A stretch of 27,829 nucleotides of DNA from JBGPYM01 sp041493205 (GTDB lineage Bacteria > Bacteroidota > Ignavibacteria > UBA10030 > UBA6906). The notes under the pieces are model-generated. The model was not told where the DNA came from. It saw only the letters and a list, made by a program, of their open reading frames with translations, and did no database searches. This document shows positions 1 to 7,186 of the stretch, one piece after another (the stretch's first letter is position 1; every line of letters starts with the position of its first letter). The position numbers and the translations under genes are program-made. The DNA is taken from assembly GCA_041493205.1 (NCBI GenBank), contig JBGPYM010000009.1, positions 1 to 27,829 on the forward strand. The letters run 5' to 3'.

Positions 1-1
1 C

Positions 2-709
2 ATCGGCTTCGACGCGATCTCCACGGCCGCCGAAGAGTGCCGCCGGCCGTCACGCGACCTTCCCATCGGCATCCTCGGGTCGCTCGCCATCTGCACCGTC
101 ATATATATCGGCGTTGCGCTGGTGTTGACGGGGATGGTTCCCTGGTACCACCTGGGTGTCGCCGATCCGCTGGCTGCGGCGTTTTCCTACGTGGGCGCAG
201 ATGTCTCTGCGGGGATCGTCGCGTTCGGGGCTGTCGTGTCGATGAGCGCCGTCCTGCTGGTGTTCCAGTACGGCCAGCCGCGCATCTTTTTCTCGATGTC
301 CCGCGATGGTCTGCTGCCGCGCTACTTTTCCCACGTTCACCCCAAGTACCGCACGCCCCATGTGACCACCATGTGGACCGGGGTGGTGGTGGCGGCAATT
401 GCTGCGGTGGCGAACATCAACGAGATCGTTGAACTGACCAATATCGGCACGCTCTTCGCGTTCATCCTGGTCTGTGCGGGAGTCATCATCCTGCGCAGGA
501 AGGATCCCGACCGCCCCCGCGCCTTCCGGACGCCGCTTGTTCCCCTCATCCCCATCCTCGGAATCCTCTCGTGCCTCTACCTCATGGCGGGACTGCCCGG
601 CGTGACGTGGGCCCGCTTCGGCATCTGGCTCCTCATCGGCATGGGAATCTACTTCGCCTACGGTTACCGGAAAAGCAAGCTCAATGCGCCTGCCACGCCG
701 GGTTCTTAG
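2..709 (+). CDS. CAT-family amino acid permease, 3' part (5' end outside window)
   Basis: This is the C-terminal 235 residues of a membrane transporter of the APC superfamily. It most resembles the cationic amino acid transporter (CAT/YfnA) group, which imports amino acids across the inner membrane. The reading frame is open from base 2, so the start lies upstream of the window. Hallmarks are GFDAISTAAEE at the very beginning, then QPRIFFSMSRDGLLPR, then VHPKYRTPH and IGTLFAFILVCAGVIILRR followed by RAFRTP. About six hydrophobic segments can be seen, and the protein ends in a short basic tail. It ends with TAG at 707-709 and is convergent with the anti-sigma gene. The 140-base gap between them (710-849) holds only a weak imperfect inverted repeat (780-786 with 811-817) and no T-tract. 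The substrate cannot be read from the sequence. Confidence 0.9.
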   Translation: MGFDAISTAAEECRRPSRDLPIGILGSLAICTVIYIGVALVLTGMVPWYHLGVADPLAAAFSYVGADVSAGIVAFGAVVSMSAVLLVFQYGQPRIFFSMSRDGLLPRYFSHVHPKYRTPHVTTMWTGVVVAAIAAVANINEIVELTNIGTLFAFILVCAGVIILRRKDPDRPRAFRTPLVPLIPILGILSCLYLMAGLPGVTWARFGIWLLIGMGIYFAYGYRKSKLNAPATPGS

Positions 710-849
710 CCCGGTTTTCTCGTCGAAATACCAAACGGCATGTAGAGCGGACAGCTGCTGAAGGCACTTGTGGCGGGAAACACTCTTGCCAGGACGCCCG
801 GGATGAACCGAGAGTGTGATGCGGGGAACGCGGTAACGGATCGGACGGG

Positions 850-1116
850 TCAGCGACTGGAGCGGCGTCGTCTGGGTGTCGTCCCGGCCGGGCGGGGGAG
901 GGAGTTGATCGCCTTCACCAGGCGCGCATGGACGCGGCGGGAGAGATGCGGGGCCGGGAAAGTCTGGTAGAGGACCACGGTTTTTTTGAGTGATGCAAGG
1001 TACGCGCTGCAATCCGTACACCCCTCCAGGTGCTTCCGGATCTCCCGGCACCGCGGAGAGCTGATGTCCTCGTCGAGGTTGTCGCAGAGGAAGAGGTACA
1101 CGTCGGTGCATTTCAT
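850..1116 (-). CDS. Soluble zinc-finger (ZAS-type) anti-sigma factor
   Basis: This 88-residue protein is a probable cytoplasmic anti-sigma factor of the zf-HC2/ZAS group. Such proteins bind and hold an ECF sigma factor until a signal releases it. The zinc motif is visible as Cys3, His29, Cys33 and Cys36 (H-x3-C-x2-C inside KHLEGCTDC), and there are further cysteines at 11 and 23. There is no transmembrane segment; the C-terminus is short and very basic. The signal would therefore be sensed in the cytoplasm and not across the membrane. The ATG overlaps the TGA of the sigma gene by four bases (ATGA), which implies translational coupling and a matched pair. Function is inferred from motif and position; the target sigma factor is almost certainly the neighbour. 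Confidence 0.85.
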   Translation of the reverse strand: MKCTDVYLFLCDNLDEDISSPRCREIRKHLEGCTDCSAYLASLKKTVVLYQTFPAPHLSRRVHARLVKAINSLPRPAGTTPRRRRSSR

Positions 1117-1760
1117 TTCCTGCCTCCGTCGCCTGCCGTCATGTACGGGTTGAGCTGCTGGCGGAGAAACGCGCGGGCGCGGCGCAGGCGCGACTTCGTC
1201 GCCTCCTCCGATAATCCCGCAATCGCCGCCGTCTCCGCGGTCGATTTGCCTTCGATATCCCGCAGGGTAAACACCAACCGGTAATCGTCAGGCAGCTTCC
1301 GGATCGCCGCATCGAGCTGAGCGCGCAGTTCCTTGTCCATCATGATGTCGGCCGGTGTCTCCTCCCACCGCGGCACCGCAGCAACAAACCTGCCGTCCGC
1401 GCCCGCGGCGGGCGCGTCAAGCGCCTCGAGCGATTCCTCGAGGTCGCGCATTTTCCTCCGCCGGTGCCGCATCAAACAGCTGTTGGTGACGATGGTGTAG
1501 AGCCACGTGGAGAACTTCGACCTCCCGTCGAAGGTCCGGAGCTTCCGGAATACATTGATAAACGTGTCCTGGAAAGTCTCCTCGGCCTTCTCCCGCTCGC
1601 GGCAGAGCGAGTACGCAAACCGGTACACGGTATCCTCGTACCGCCGCACCAGTTCGGCGAACGCGCGCCGTTCCCCTTCCCGCGCCGCGGCAATGATCCG
1701 CTCATCCGGAAGGGCCTTGAGCTCGCTGCTTTTCACTGGTCTGGTGCCGGAATGATACAA
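1113..1760 (-). CDS. ECF-type RNA polymerase sigma factor (RpoE-like)
   Basis: This extracytoplasmic-function sigma-70 family protein of about 215 residues should direct RNA polymerase to a small regulon. Region 2 (about residues 33-102) contains AFAELVRRYEDTVYRFAYS, the acidic ETFQDTFINVFRKL stretch and FSTWLYTIVTNSC. Region 4 (about 150-203) contains IRKLPDDYRLVFTLRDIEG and the helix-turn-helix SEEATKSRLRRARAFL. Regions 1.1 and 3 are missing, as expected for group 4. The start is uncertain: the longest reading begins at a TTG (1760), with a GTG eight codons later at 1736, and neither has a good ribosome-binding site. The gene lies 18 bases after a small cysteine-rich gene and overlaps the anti-sigma gene, so the three are probably co-transcribed. 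The regulon is unknown. Confidence 0.93.
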   Translation of the reverse strand: MYHSGTRPVKSSELKALPDERIIAAAREGERRAFAELVRRYEDTVYRFAYSLCREREKAEETFQDTFINVFRKLRTFDGRSKFSTWLYTIVTNSCLMRHRRRKMRDLEESLEALDAPAAGADGRFVAAVPRWEETPADIMMDKELRAQLDAAIRKLPDDYRLVFTLRDIEGKSTAETAAIAGLSEEATKSRLRRARAFLRQQLNPYMTAGDGGRK

Positions 1761-1778
1761 AAGGGTCCAAAGGGGAGT

Positions 1779-1964
1779 TTAGGGCGTTTCCGCCTCAATC
1801 ATGGCCTCCTGGAGCGAGGGGTCGATCGTCACCTGCAGGAGATTCGGCCTGCAGCAGACCTGGCAGTCCTCGACATACTCCTGCCGGAGTCCCCCCGAGG
1901 CGTCCACCACCGTTGTGTTCACCTGGAAGCAATAAAGACAGATGAACGTGGCTTCGATTTCCAT
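1779..1964 (-). CDS. Small CPXCG-type cysteine-rich protein
   Basis: This 61-residue protein is related to the CPXCG-motif cysteine-rich small proteins, a family with no firmly known function that probably binds a metal. The recognisable core is QEYVEDCQVCCRPNLLQV, and there is an N-terminal C-x2-C knuckle at residues 9-12. In this copy the knuckle reads CLYCF where the family name predicts CPxCG, so the proline and glycine are both replaced. The other cysteines are at 34, 37 and 38. The start is the ATG at 1964. There is no Shine-Dalgarno sequence. A candidate -10 (TATCTT, 1975-1970) lies only five bases before the ATG, so the transcript could be leaderless. The gene lies directly upstream of the sigma and anti-sigma genes and probably heads that operon. 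Confidence 0.75.
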   Translation of the reverse strand: MEIEATFICLYCFQVNTTVVDASGGLRQEYVEDCQVCCRPNLLQVTIDPSLQEAMIEAETP

Positions 1965-1969
1965 GACGA

Positions 1970-1998
1970 AAGATACGATTCGCTCTCCCGTGGAGCAA
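1970..1998 (-). promoter_or_regulatory. Candidate promoter for the CPXCG/sigma/anti-sigma operon
   Basis: On the minus strand TTGCTC (1998-1993) is followed by a 17-base spacer and TATCTT (1975-1970). The predicted start point falls on or next to the ATG of the small cysteine-rich gene, which would make its mRNA leaderless. Spotted by eye; the -35 match is weak. Confidence 0.35.
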
Positions 1999-2018
1999 CT
2001 CGCGAGGCCGGTTTTCGC

Positions 2019-2047
2019 TTGATTCTCTTTGGTCGCTTTTGAATATT
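2019..2047 (+). promoter_or_regulatory. Candidate sigma-70 promoter for acetyl-CoA synthetase
   Basis: TTGATT (2019-2024), a 17-base spacer and AATATT (2042-2047) precede the acs start by about 47 bases. Each hexamer matches the consensus at four of six positions. It lies in the divergent region between the sigma operon and acs. Confidence 0.4.
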
Positions 2048-2060
2048 GCATCGCCCCCAT

Positions 2061-2070
2061 TGAACGTTCA
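2061..2070. promoter_or_regulatory. 10-bp perfect palindrome in the acs leader, possible operator
   Basis: TGAACGTTCA is a perfect palindrome lying just after the expected transcription start of acs and before its ribosome-binding site. A repressor site is possible. A 10-bp palindrome in a 130-base region is not improbable by chance, so support is weak. Confidence 0.25.
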
Positions 2071-2094
2071 CGCCCGACCATCAGGAGGAAAGCA

Positions 2095-3987
2095 ATGGCT
2101 GAGAAAAAGCTGACTGGAGAGTCCTTCGCGCCGCCCGAGGAAATCGTCCGGCATGCGCACGTCAAATCGTGGGAGACAATGGCCGCGTTTGCGGAGAAGG
2201 ATCTGGAGGGTTTCTGGGCGAAGGAGGCGAACGAGCTTCACTGGTTCGGGCATTGGGAGAAGGTCCTTGACGACTCGAAGAAGCCTTTTTTCAAATGGTT
2301 TACCGGCGGCAAAACCAATATTGCCTACAATTGCCTCGATCGACATACCGTCACCGCGCGACGCAACAAGCTTGCGCTGATGTGGGAAGGGGAGAAAGGG
2401 GAATTCCGTTCCTTCTCCTACTTTGCGCTGCGCCGGGAGGTGTGCAAGTTCGCGAACGTGCTCCGCAGCCTGGGCGTGCAAAAAGGGGACCGGGTCACCA
2501 TCTACATGGGCAGAATACCGGAACTCCCGATTGCGATGCTGGCGACGGCGCGCATCGGCGCCGTCCACTCGGTCGTGTACGGCGGGTTCACCGTCGAGGC
2601 GCTGGCTGAACGGATCGAGGACAGTCAGTCCAAGGTGCTGATCACCTGCGACGGCGCCTTTCAGCGTGGCAAAGTGGTCCCCCTGAAACAGATCGCCGAC
2701 GAAGCGCTGCAGCGCGCTGCCACCGTGGAGAGCGTGCTCGTGGTCAAGCGGACGGGCGAACCGGTCAATATGGAGCAGGGGCGCGATATGTGGTACCACG
2801 AGCTGATGGCGCTCCCCATCGCCGGCAACTCATGCCAGATTGAAGTCGTGGATGCCGAAGACCCGCTCTTTCTTCTGTACACGTCGGGGACCACCGGGAA
2901 ACCGAAGGCGATCCTGCATACCCATGGCGGGTATATGGTCGGCACCTACACGACGCTGAAATATGTATTTGACATCCATGAAGAAGACCGTTACTGGTGC
3001 GCCGCCGACCCGGGCTGGATCACCGGACACAGCTACATCGTCTACGGTCCGTTGCTGAACGGCGCCACGTCGTTCATGTATGAAGGTGCGCCGACCTATC
3101 CGTACCCGAACCGGTGGTGGCAGATGATCGAGAAGTACGGGATCAACATCCTGTACACCGCGCCGACGGCCATCCGCGGCCTCATGCGGTTCGGGGAAGC
3201 ATGGCCCAACCGTCACGACCTCTCCTCGCTCCGCCTCCTCGGCTCCGTGGGCGAACCGATCAACCCCGAGGCGTGGCGGTGGTACCACCGGGTCATCGGG
3301 AAAGGGAAATGCCCCGTGATGGATACCTGGTGGCAGACGGAGACAGGCATGTTCATGATAACGCCCATGCCCTGTGTCACGCTCAAGCCCGGCTCGGCCA
3401 CCCGCCCGTTCCCCGGCGTGAAGATGGACATCTACAACGAAGAGGGCAAACCGGTCGGGCCCAACGAAGAAGGCTTCCTGGTCATCAAGACTCCATGGCC
3501 TGCGATGATGCGGACGATCTATAACGATCCCGATCGGTACGTTGCGCAGTACTGGAGCCGCTTCCCCGGCGTCTATCTTACGGGAGATTCCGCGAAGCGG
3601 GATGAAGACGGCTACTTCTGGGTCATCGGGCGCGTGGATGACGTCATCAAGGTGTCCGGCTACCGGCTCGGAACGGCGGAAATTGAAAGCGCTCTCGTGA
3701 GTCACCCCGCAGTCGCGGAAGCCGCTGCGATCGGTCTCCCGCACGACGTGAAGGGGAACGCAATTCACAGTTACGTTATCCTGAAAACCGGGATCGTGGT
3801 ACACGACCGGCTCGCCGAAGAGCTCCGGAATCACGTTGCGCATGAGATGGGTCCGATTGCGAAACCCGACCATATCGAATTCGTGAACTCCCTCCCGAAA
3901 ACCCGGAGCGGAAAAATCATGCGGCGTGTTCTCAAGGCGCGCGCGCTTGGCCAGGAACCGAAGGACCTGACGACTCTCGAAGAATGA
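2095..3987 (+). CDS. acs: Acetyl-CoA synthetase (AMP-forming)
   Basis: This 630-residue enzyme of the ANL (acyl-adenylate-forming) family activates acetate with ATP to acetyl-AMP and then to acetyl-CoA in the cytoplasm. Visible signatures are the N-terminal acetyl-CoA synthetase cap (residues about 20-75), the phosphate-binding loop YTSGTTGKPKAILHTHGG, WCAADPGWITGHSY, the WWQTETG adenylate motif, and the C-terminal KTRSGKIMRR. Lys607 in the last motif is the catalytic lysine and in this family is a known target of reversible acetylation. The start at 2095 was chosen over an upstream in-frame GTG because AGGAGG lies just before it and because the family length of about 630-650 is kept. It has its own promoter candidate and a strong terminator, so it is a single-gene transcript. 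Confidence 0.97.
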   Translation: MAEKKLTGESFAPPEEIVRHAHVKSWETMAAFAEKDLEGFWAKEANELHWFGHWEKVLDDSKKPFFKWFTGGKTNIAYNCLDRHTVTARRNKLALMWEGEKGEFRSFSYFALRREVCKFANVLRSLGVQKGDRVTIYMGRIPELPIAMLATARIGAVHSVVYGGFTVEALAERIEDSQSKVLITCDGAFQRGKVVPLKQIADEALQRAATVESVLVVKRTGEPVNMEQGRDMWYHELMALPIAGNSCQIEVVDAEDPLFLLYTSGTTGKPKAILHTHGGYMVGTYTTLKYVFDIHEEDRYWCAADPGWITGHSYIVYGPLLNGATSFMYEGAPTYPYPNRWWQMIEKYGINILYTAPTAIRGLMRFGEAWPNRHDLSSLRLLGSVGEPINPEAWRWYHRVIGKGKCPVMDTWWQTETGMFMITPMPCVTLKPGSATRPFPGVKMDIYNEEGKPVGPNEEGFLVIKTPWPAMMRTIYNDPDRYVAQYWSRFPGVYLTGDSAKRDEDGYFWVIGRVDDVIKVSGYRLGTAEIESALVSHPAVAEAAAIGLPHDVKGNAIHSYVILKTGIVVHDRLAEELRNHVAHEMGPIAKPDHIEFVNSLPKTRSGKIMRRVLKARALGQEPKDLTTLEE

Positions 3988-4003
3988 ACTCCCTGAGGAC
4001 CGG

Positions 4004-4039
4004 AAAGCCGCGGCAACCCTCCGGTTGCCGCGGCTTTTT
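4004..4039 (+). terminator. Intrinsic (Rho-independent) terminator after acs
   Basis: A perfect 12-bp GC-rich stem (4007-4018 with 4023-4034), a CTCC loop and a TTTTT run (4035-4039) form a textbook terminator. Three A residues at 4004-4006 can extend the stem. It separates acs from the heme operon. Confidence 0.95.
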
Positions 4040-4040
4040 C

Positions 4041-4113
4041 ATTCAATTTGTCGCTATTTTCCTTATATTATAAGACTACGGATGAAAACAGTAATTTTTT
4101 TTGACGGAATATC
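4041..4113 (+). promoter_or_regulatory. AT-rich promoter/leader region of the heme operon
   Basis: This 73-base stretch is markedly AT-rich against its surroundings and is the only gap upstream of the 12-gene run. The best -10 candidates overlap in TATATTATAAG (4064-4074). The best pairing is TTGTCG (4048-4053), 15 bases and TATAAG (4069-4074), a short spacer, so the exact promoter is uncertain. A T8 run (4095-4102) lies within a mini-ORF just before the first gene. No clear operator is seen. Confidence 0.5.
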
Positions 4114-4117
4114 ATGA
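4082..4117 (+). CDS. Possible leader peptide of the heme operon (11 codons)
   Basis: An ATG at 4082 opens a mini-ORF reading MKTVIFFDGIS, whose TGA overlaps the ATG of the first operon gene as ATGA (4114-4117). The ATG lies seven bases after the TATAAG candidate -10, so the mRNA may begin at or next to this codon. The arrangement would couple translation of the leader to the membrane protein that follows. No Shine-Dalgarno is visible. It may be a chance ORF; length alone gives no support. Confidence 0.25.
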   Translation: MKTVIFFDGIS

Positions 4118-4938
4118 CTGCGGCTGTTGACATACTCCGCGTCCTCGTCCCCTGTCTCTATGCCGCCCTCGTGGCGCTCTACGGGCTCTCATTTTTCGGG
4201 AACCTGCCTGCCGTGGACCGCCTCAAGTCGCGGATGCTGATCCTGACGGTCATCGTCCATTTCGGGTACCTGGCGCTCCGGACAGCGGCGCTCGATCATC
4301 CGCCGATCACGAGCGTCTTCGAGATCATGTCGCTCCTCGCCGCTTCGACCGCGATCGGCTATGCGTACATCGAACTGAGAACAAAGGCCACCAATACCGG
4401 ATTCTTCATACTCCTCCTTGCCTTCGGCTTCCAGACAGTCTCCTCCGTCTTCATCAAGAATATCACGGATATCCCCGCATATTTGCACAGCCTGGTGCTC
4501 GGGTTTCATGTGTCTGCGGCTCTCCTGGGGTACACGGCGATCACCCTGTCGGCGGTGTACGGCTTTCTCTACCTGATGCTTTATCATGAAATCAAATCGT
4601 CCCGGTTCGGCGTGATCTACATACGGCTCCCGAACCTTGAGATGCTGGAATCGATGAGTCACAAGGCGGAGGTGTTCGGTTTTTTTGCGCTCGGGACCGC
4701 GATCGTCATCGGCCTGCTCTGGCTCCCCCGGGTGTTCAGCCAGTTCTCCTACTGGGATCCGAAGCTCGTCGGTTCCCTCGCCATCTGGCTCCTGTACGCC
4801 GTCGCGCTGGGTGCGAAGAGGTCGCTGGGATGGCAGGGAAGGAAGACCATGGTGATATCGCTGGTCGCGTTCGCATTCGTGTTTCTCTCGTTGACGGTGA
4901 TCAATCTGTATCTGAGCGGATTCCACAGCTTCTACTGA
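4114..4938 (+). CDS. ccsA: Cytochrome c assembly family membrane protein (HemX/CcsA-like)
   Basis: This 274-residue integral membrane protein has about eight hydrophobic segments and belongs to the CcmC/CcsA/ResC/HemX family. The family handles heme at the membrane for cytochrome c maturation. In Bacillus the related HemX is encoded beside hemA and lowers HemA abundance. Visible family features are SVFEIMSLLAAS in the third helix region, LHSLVLGFHVSAALLGY with two histidines, YWDPKLVGSLAIWLLY and the terminal LSGFHSFY. The tryptophan-rich WWD loop of true heme lyases is much reduced, here essentially YWD. It is the first gene of the heme operon, three bases before hemA, which fits a HemX-like role. 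A cytochrome c assembly role cannot be excluded, since no other ccs gene is in the window. Confidence 0.85.
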   Translation: MTAAVDILRVLVPCLYAALVALYGLSFFGNLPAVDRLKSRMLILTVIVHFGYLALRTAALDHPPITSVFEIMSLLAASTAIGYAYIELRTKATNTGFFILLLAFGFQTVSSVFIKNITDIPAYLHSLVLGFHVSAALLGYTAITLSAVYGFLYLMLYHEIKSSRFGVIYIRLPNLEMLESMSHKAEVFGFFALGTAIVIGLLWLPRVFSQFSYWDPKLVGSLAIWLLYAVALGAKRSLGWQGRKTMVISLVAFAFVFLSLTVINLYLSGFHSFY

Positions 4939-4941
4939 GCG

Positions 4942-6225
4942 ATGAAGGTTTCCACCATCGGGATCAGCCACCACACCGCCTCGCTGGATGTCCGCGAGCG
5001 TATGTGGCTGTCCACGGATGAAATACGCGGGGTGCTGACCCGTCTGAAGGAGCAGCAGATCCCCGAGTGCGTCCTTGTCTCCACGTGCAACCGGACGGAG
5101 CTCTACAGCTTCGGCGCGGACGTGGACGAGGCCTCATTGAAACGGTTGCTCATCGATTTCAAGGGTGCGTCCGGCGCCGTCCAGCCCGATCACTTCACGA
5201 GTGCAAGCGCGGGGAACGCGGTCAATCACCTCTTCAAGGTAGCGGCCGGGATCGATTCGATGGTCATCGGCGACATCCAGATTCTCGGACAGGTGAAGGA
5301 TGCGTTCATGCTCGCCCGCGCAATGGGGACCACCGGCCCCATCCTGAGCCGGCTGATGCAGGCCGCGCTCCACGTGGGGAAAAGGGTCCGCACCGAGACC
5401 ACCATCTGCGAAGGGGCCGTCTCGGTCAGCTATGCAGCCGTCGAACTTGCGAGCAAAATCTTCGCGGACCTCTCAAAGAAATCGGTGCTCCTCATCGGAG
5501 CGGGGGAAACGGGTGAGCTGACGCTGAAACACCTGCTGGGGAAAGGCATCGGACAGGTGCGGATTGCAAACCGCACCCGTGAACATGCCGAGAGACTTGT
5601 GGCGGGCCTGGGCGGGACGGTCGTGGAGTACGAGCGGATGCTGGAATCGCTCCGCACCGTGGATATCGTCATCACGTCGGTGAACAGTCCCACCTACATC
5701 GTGCAACCGGACGACGTGCAGAAGGTGATGAAGCAGCGCTCGAACAACCCGTTGTTCCTTATTGATATCGGGGTTCCCCGCAACGTGAACCCCGCTGCGA
5801 AACGGATCGAAAATGTGTTCCTGTATGACATTGACTCGCTCGGCGCCATCGTGGACAAGAACCTCGAGAAGCGCCGGGCGGAGATCCCGCACGTGACCGC
5901 GATTATCCGGGAGGAGCTCGTCGAGTTCTTCCGCTGGCACAAATCGCTCGACGTCGGGCCGACGATCCAGGAGTTCCGGGACGCCCTGGAACTGATCCGG
6001 AAGCAGGAAGTGGAGAAGAACATGAACCGCTTCCGTCCGGAGGACCGCGACCTGCTCGAACTGGTGACGCGCAGGATCCTCAACAAGATTCTTCACACCC
6101 CCACGACGGTCCTGAAGGCGGAGTCGGAGGAGGGAGGGCATAACGCGGAGACGGTCTCGCATGTGCGGGCACTCCGCGAACTGTTCGGCATCGGGCGGAA
6201 CGGACAGAAATCGCGTGACGAGTAA
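4942..6225 (+). CDS. hemA: Glutamyl-tRNA reductase
   Basis: HemA reduces glutamyl-tRNA(Glu) with NADPH to glutamate-1-semialdehyde, the first committed step of C5 heme synthesis. The 427-residue length is normal for the family. The catalytic cysteine is Cys49 in STCNRTELYS. The substrate-binding signature LFKVAAGIDSMVIGDIQILG follows, then the NADPH Rossmann motif LLIGAGETGELTLKHL at about residue 180, and a C-terminal dimerisation helix region. The ATG at 4942 is three bases after the ccsA stop with no separate ribosome-binding site, so translation is probably coupled. Its 3' end overlaps hemC by 11 bases. In many bacteria HemA is the control point of the pathway by regulated proteolysis; nothing in this sequence shows whether that happens here. 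Confidence 0.97.
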   Translation: MKVSTIGISHHTASLDVRERMWLSTDEIRGVLTRLKEQQIPECVLVSTCNRTELYSFGADVDEASLKRLLIDFKGASGAVQPDHFTSASAGNAVNHLFKVAAGIDSMVIGDIQILGQVKDAFMLARAMGTTGPILSRLMQAALHVGKRVRTETTICEGAVSVSYAAVELASKIFADLSKKSVLLIGAGETGELTLKHLLGKGIGQVRIANRTREHAERLVAGLGGTVVEYERMLESLRTVDIVITSVNSPTYIVQPDDVQKVMKQRSNNPLFLIDIGVPRNVNPAAKRIENVFLYDIDSLGAIVDKNLEKRRAEIPHVTAIIREELVEFFRWHKSLDVGPTIQEFRDALELIRKQEVEKNMNRFRPEDRDLLELVTRRILNKILHTPTTVLKAESEEGGHNAETVSHVRALRELFGIGRNGQKSRDE

Positions 6226-7186
6226 GACTCTCAGAATCGGAAGCCGGGGAAGCGCGCTCGCCCTCTGGCAGGCGCGCTGGGTGGAACGGGAACTGAAGCG
6301 GCATGCGCCCGGGCTCGTGATTTCCATCGAAATCATCCGGACGACCGGAGACAAGGTCCTCGATTCCCCGCTCTCAAAGATCGGGGACAAGGGTCTCTTC
6401 ACCAAGGAAATAGAAGAAGCCCTCCTGGACGGCCGGATCGACCTTGCCGTCCACAGCCTGAAGGACCTGCCGACGCAGCTTCCCGCCGGGCTCACGATCG
6501 GCGCTGTCTGCGAGCGCGAGGACGTCCGTGACGTGTTTATTCCGCATCCGGCCAATACCCACACCACGCTCCTCGGGCAGCCGGAGGGGGCGCAGATTGC
6601 CACGGGAAGTCTCCGACGAAAGTGCCAGCTTCTTGCGGCGCGGCCCGACTTCCGGATCGTCGATATCCGGGGAAACCTTAACACCCGGATGAAGAAGCTG
6701 GAGCAGTCTTCCTGGGAAGGAATGATCCTCGCGCGCGCGGGGGTCGTCAGGCTCGGATGGGAGAAAGCGATCGGGGAGACGATTCCCGCGCGCCTGATGC
6801 TTCCTGCGGTCGGTCAGGGGGCGCTCGGCATTGAAATTCGCGCAGGTGACGGGGAGACGGGGTCGCTGATCAAACCCCTCGCACATCTGAAGACAACCCA
6901 GGCGACAACCGCCGAGCGGTCGCTCCTGCGCAGGCTGGAGGGCGGATGCCAGGTGCCGATCGGCACCTACGCCCGGCTGGAGGAGAATGAAGGGACCATA
7001 CAGCTCGTCCTTGATGCGATGGTCGGATCCCTCGACGGGTCAACCATCATCCGCGGATCGCTGCATGGCGATCCGTCAGCCGCCGATGCGCTGGGGAGCA
7101 CGCTCGCCGCAACCCTTCTTGCTGCGGGCGCCGACCGGATCCTTCAGGGGATCCGGACCGAGAGTGGTCCCCATGAGCCTGCGTAA
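6215..7186 (+). CDS. hemC: Porphobilinogen deaminase (hydroxymethylbilane synthase)
   Basis: HemC joins four porphobilinogen units into hydroxymethylbilane using a covalently bound dipyrromethane primer. I chose the GTG at 6215 (protein VTSKTLRIGSRGSALALWQ, 323 residues) because the conserved N-terminus of the family begins directly after it and because a start farther upstream would add an unsupported extension. The active-site Asp84 lies in HSLKDLP, and the cofactor-bearing Cys245 lies in LEGGCQVPIG. The substrate-binding GSLRRKCQL and RGNLNTR are also intact. The gene overlaps the end of hemA by 11 bases and hemD by 14 bases, so it is tightly coupled within the operon. Confidence 0.96.
   Translation: MTSKTLRIGSRGSALALWQARWVERELKRHAPGLVISIEIIRTTGDKVLDSPLSKIGDKGLFTKEIEEALLDGRIDLAVHSLKDLPTQLPAGLTIGAVCEREDVRDVFIPHPANTHTTLLGQPEGAQIATGSLRRKCQLLAARPDFRIVDIRGNLNTRMKKLEQSSWEGMILARAGVVRLGWEKAIGETIPARLMLPAVGQGALGIEIRAGDGETGSLIKPLAHLKTTQATTAERSLLRRLEGGCQVPIGTYARLEENEGTIQLVLDAMVGSLDGSTIIRGSLHGDPSAADALGSTLAATLLAAGADRILQGIRTESGPHEPA

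Noticed and set aside
780..817. Inverted repeat between the permease and anti-sigma genes as a terminator
   Set aside because: The arms are only seven bases, the loop is 24 bases, and no T-run follows on either strand.
2042..2070. ECF-type autoregulated promoter on the minus strand (TGAAC with downstream TCAAA)
   Set aside because: The spacing between the two elements is about 20 bases, longer than the usual 16-17 for this promoter class, and the -35 lacks the GGAAC core.
4095..4102. T8 run as a sequencing frameshift that would extend the first heme-operon gene upstream
   Set aside because: The membrane protein already begins at a normal length for its family, and the upstream frame contributes only 11 codons with no homologous sequence.
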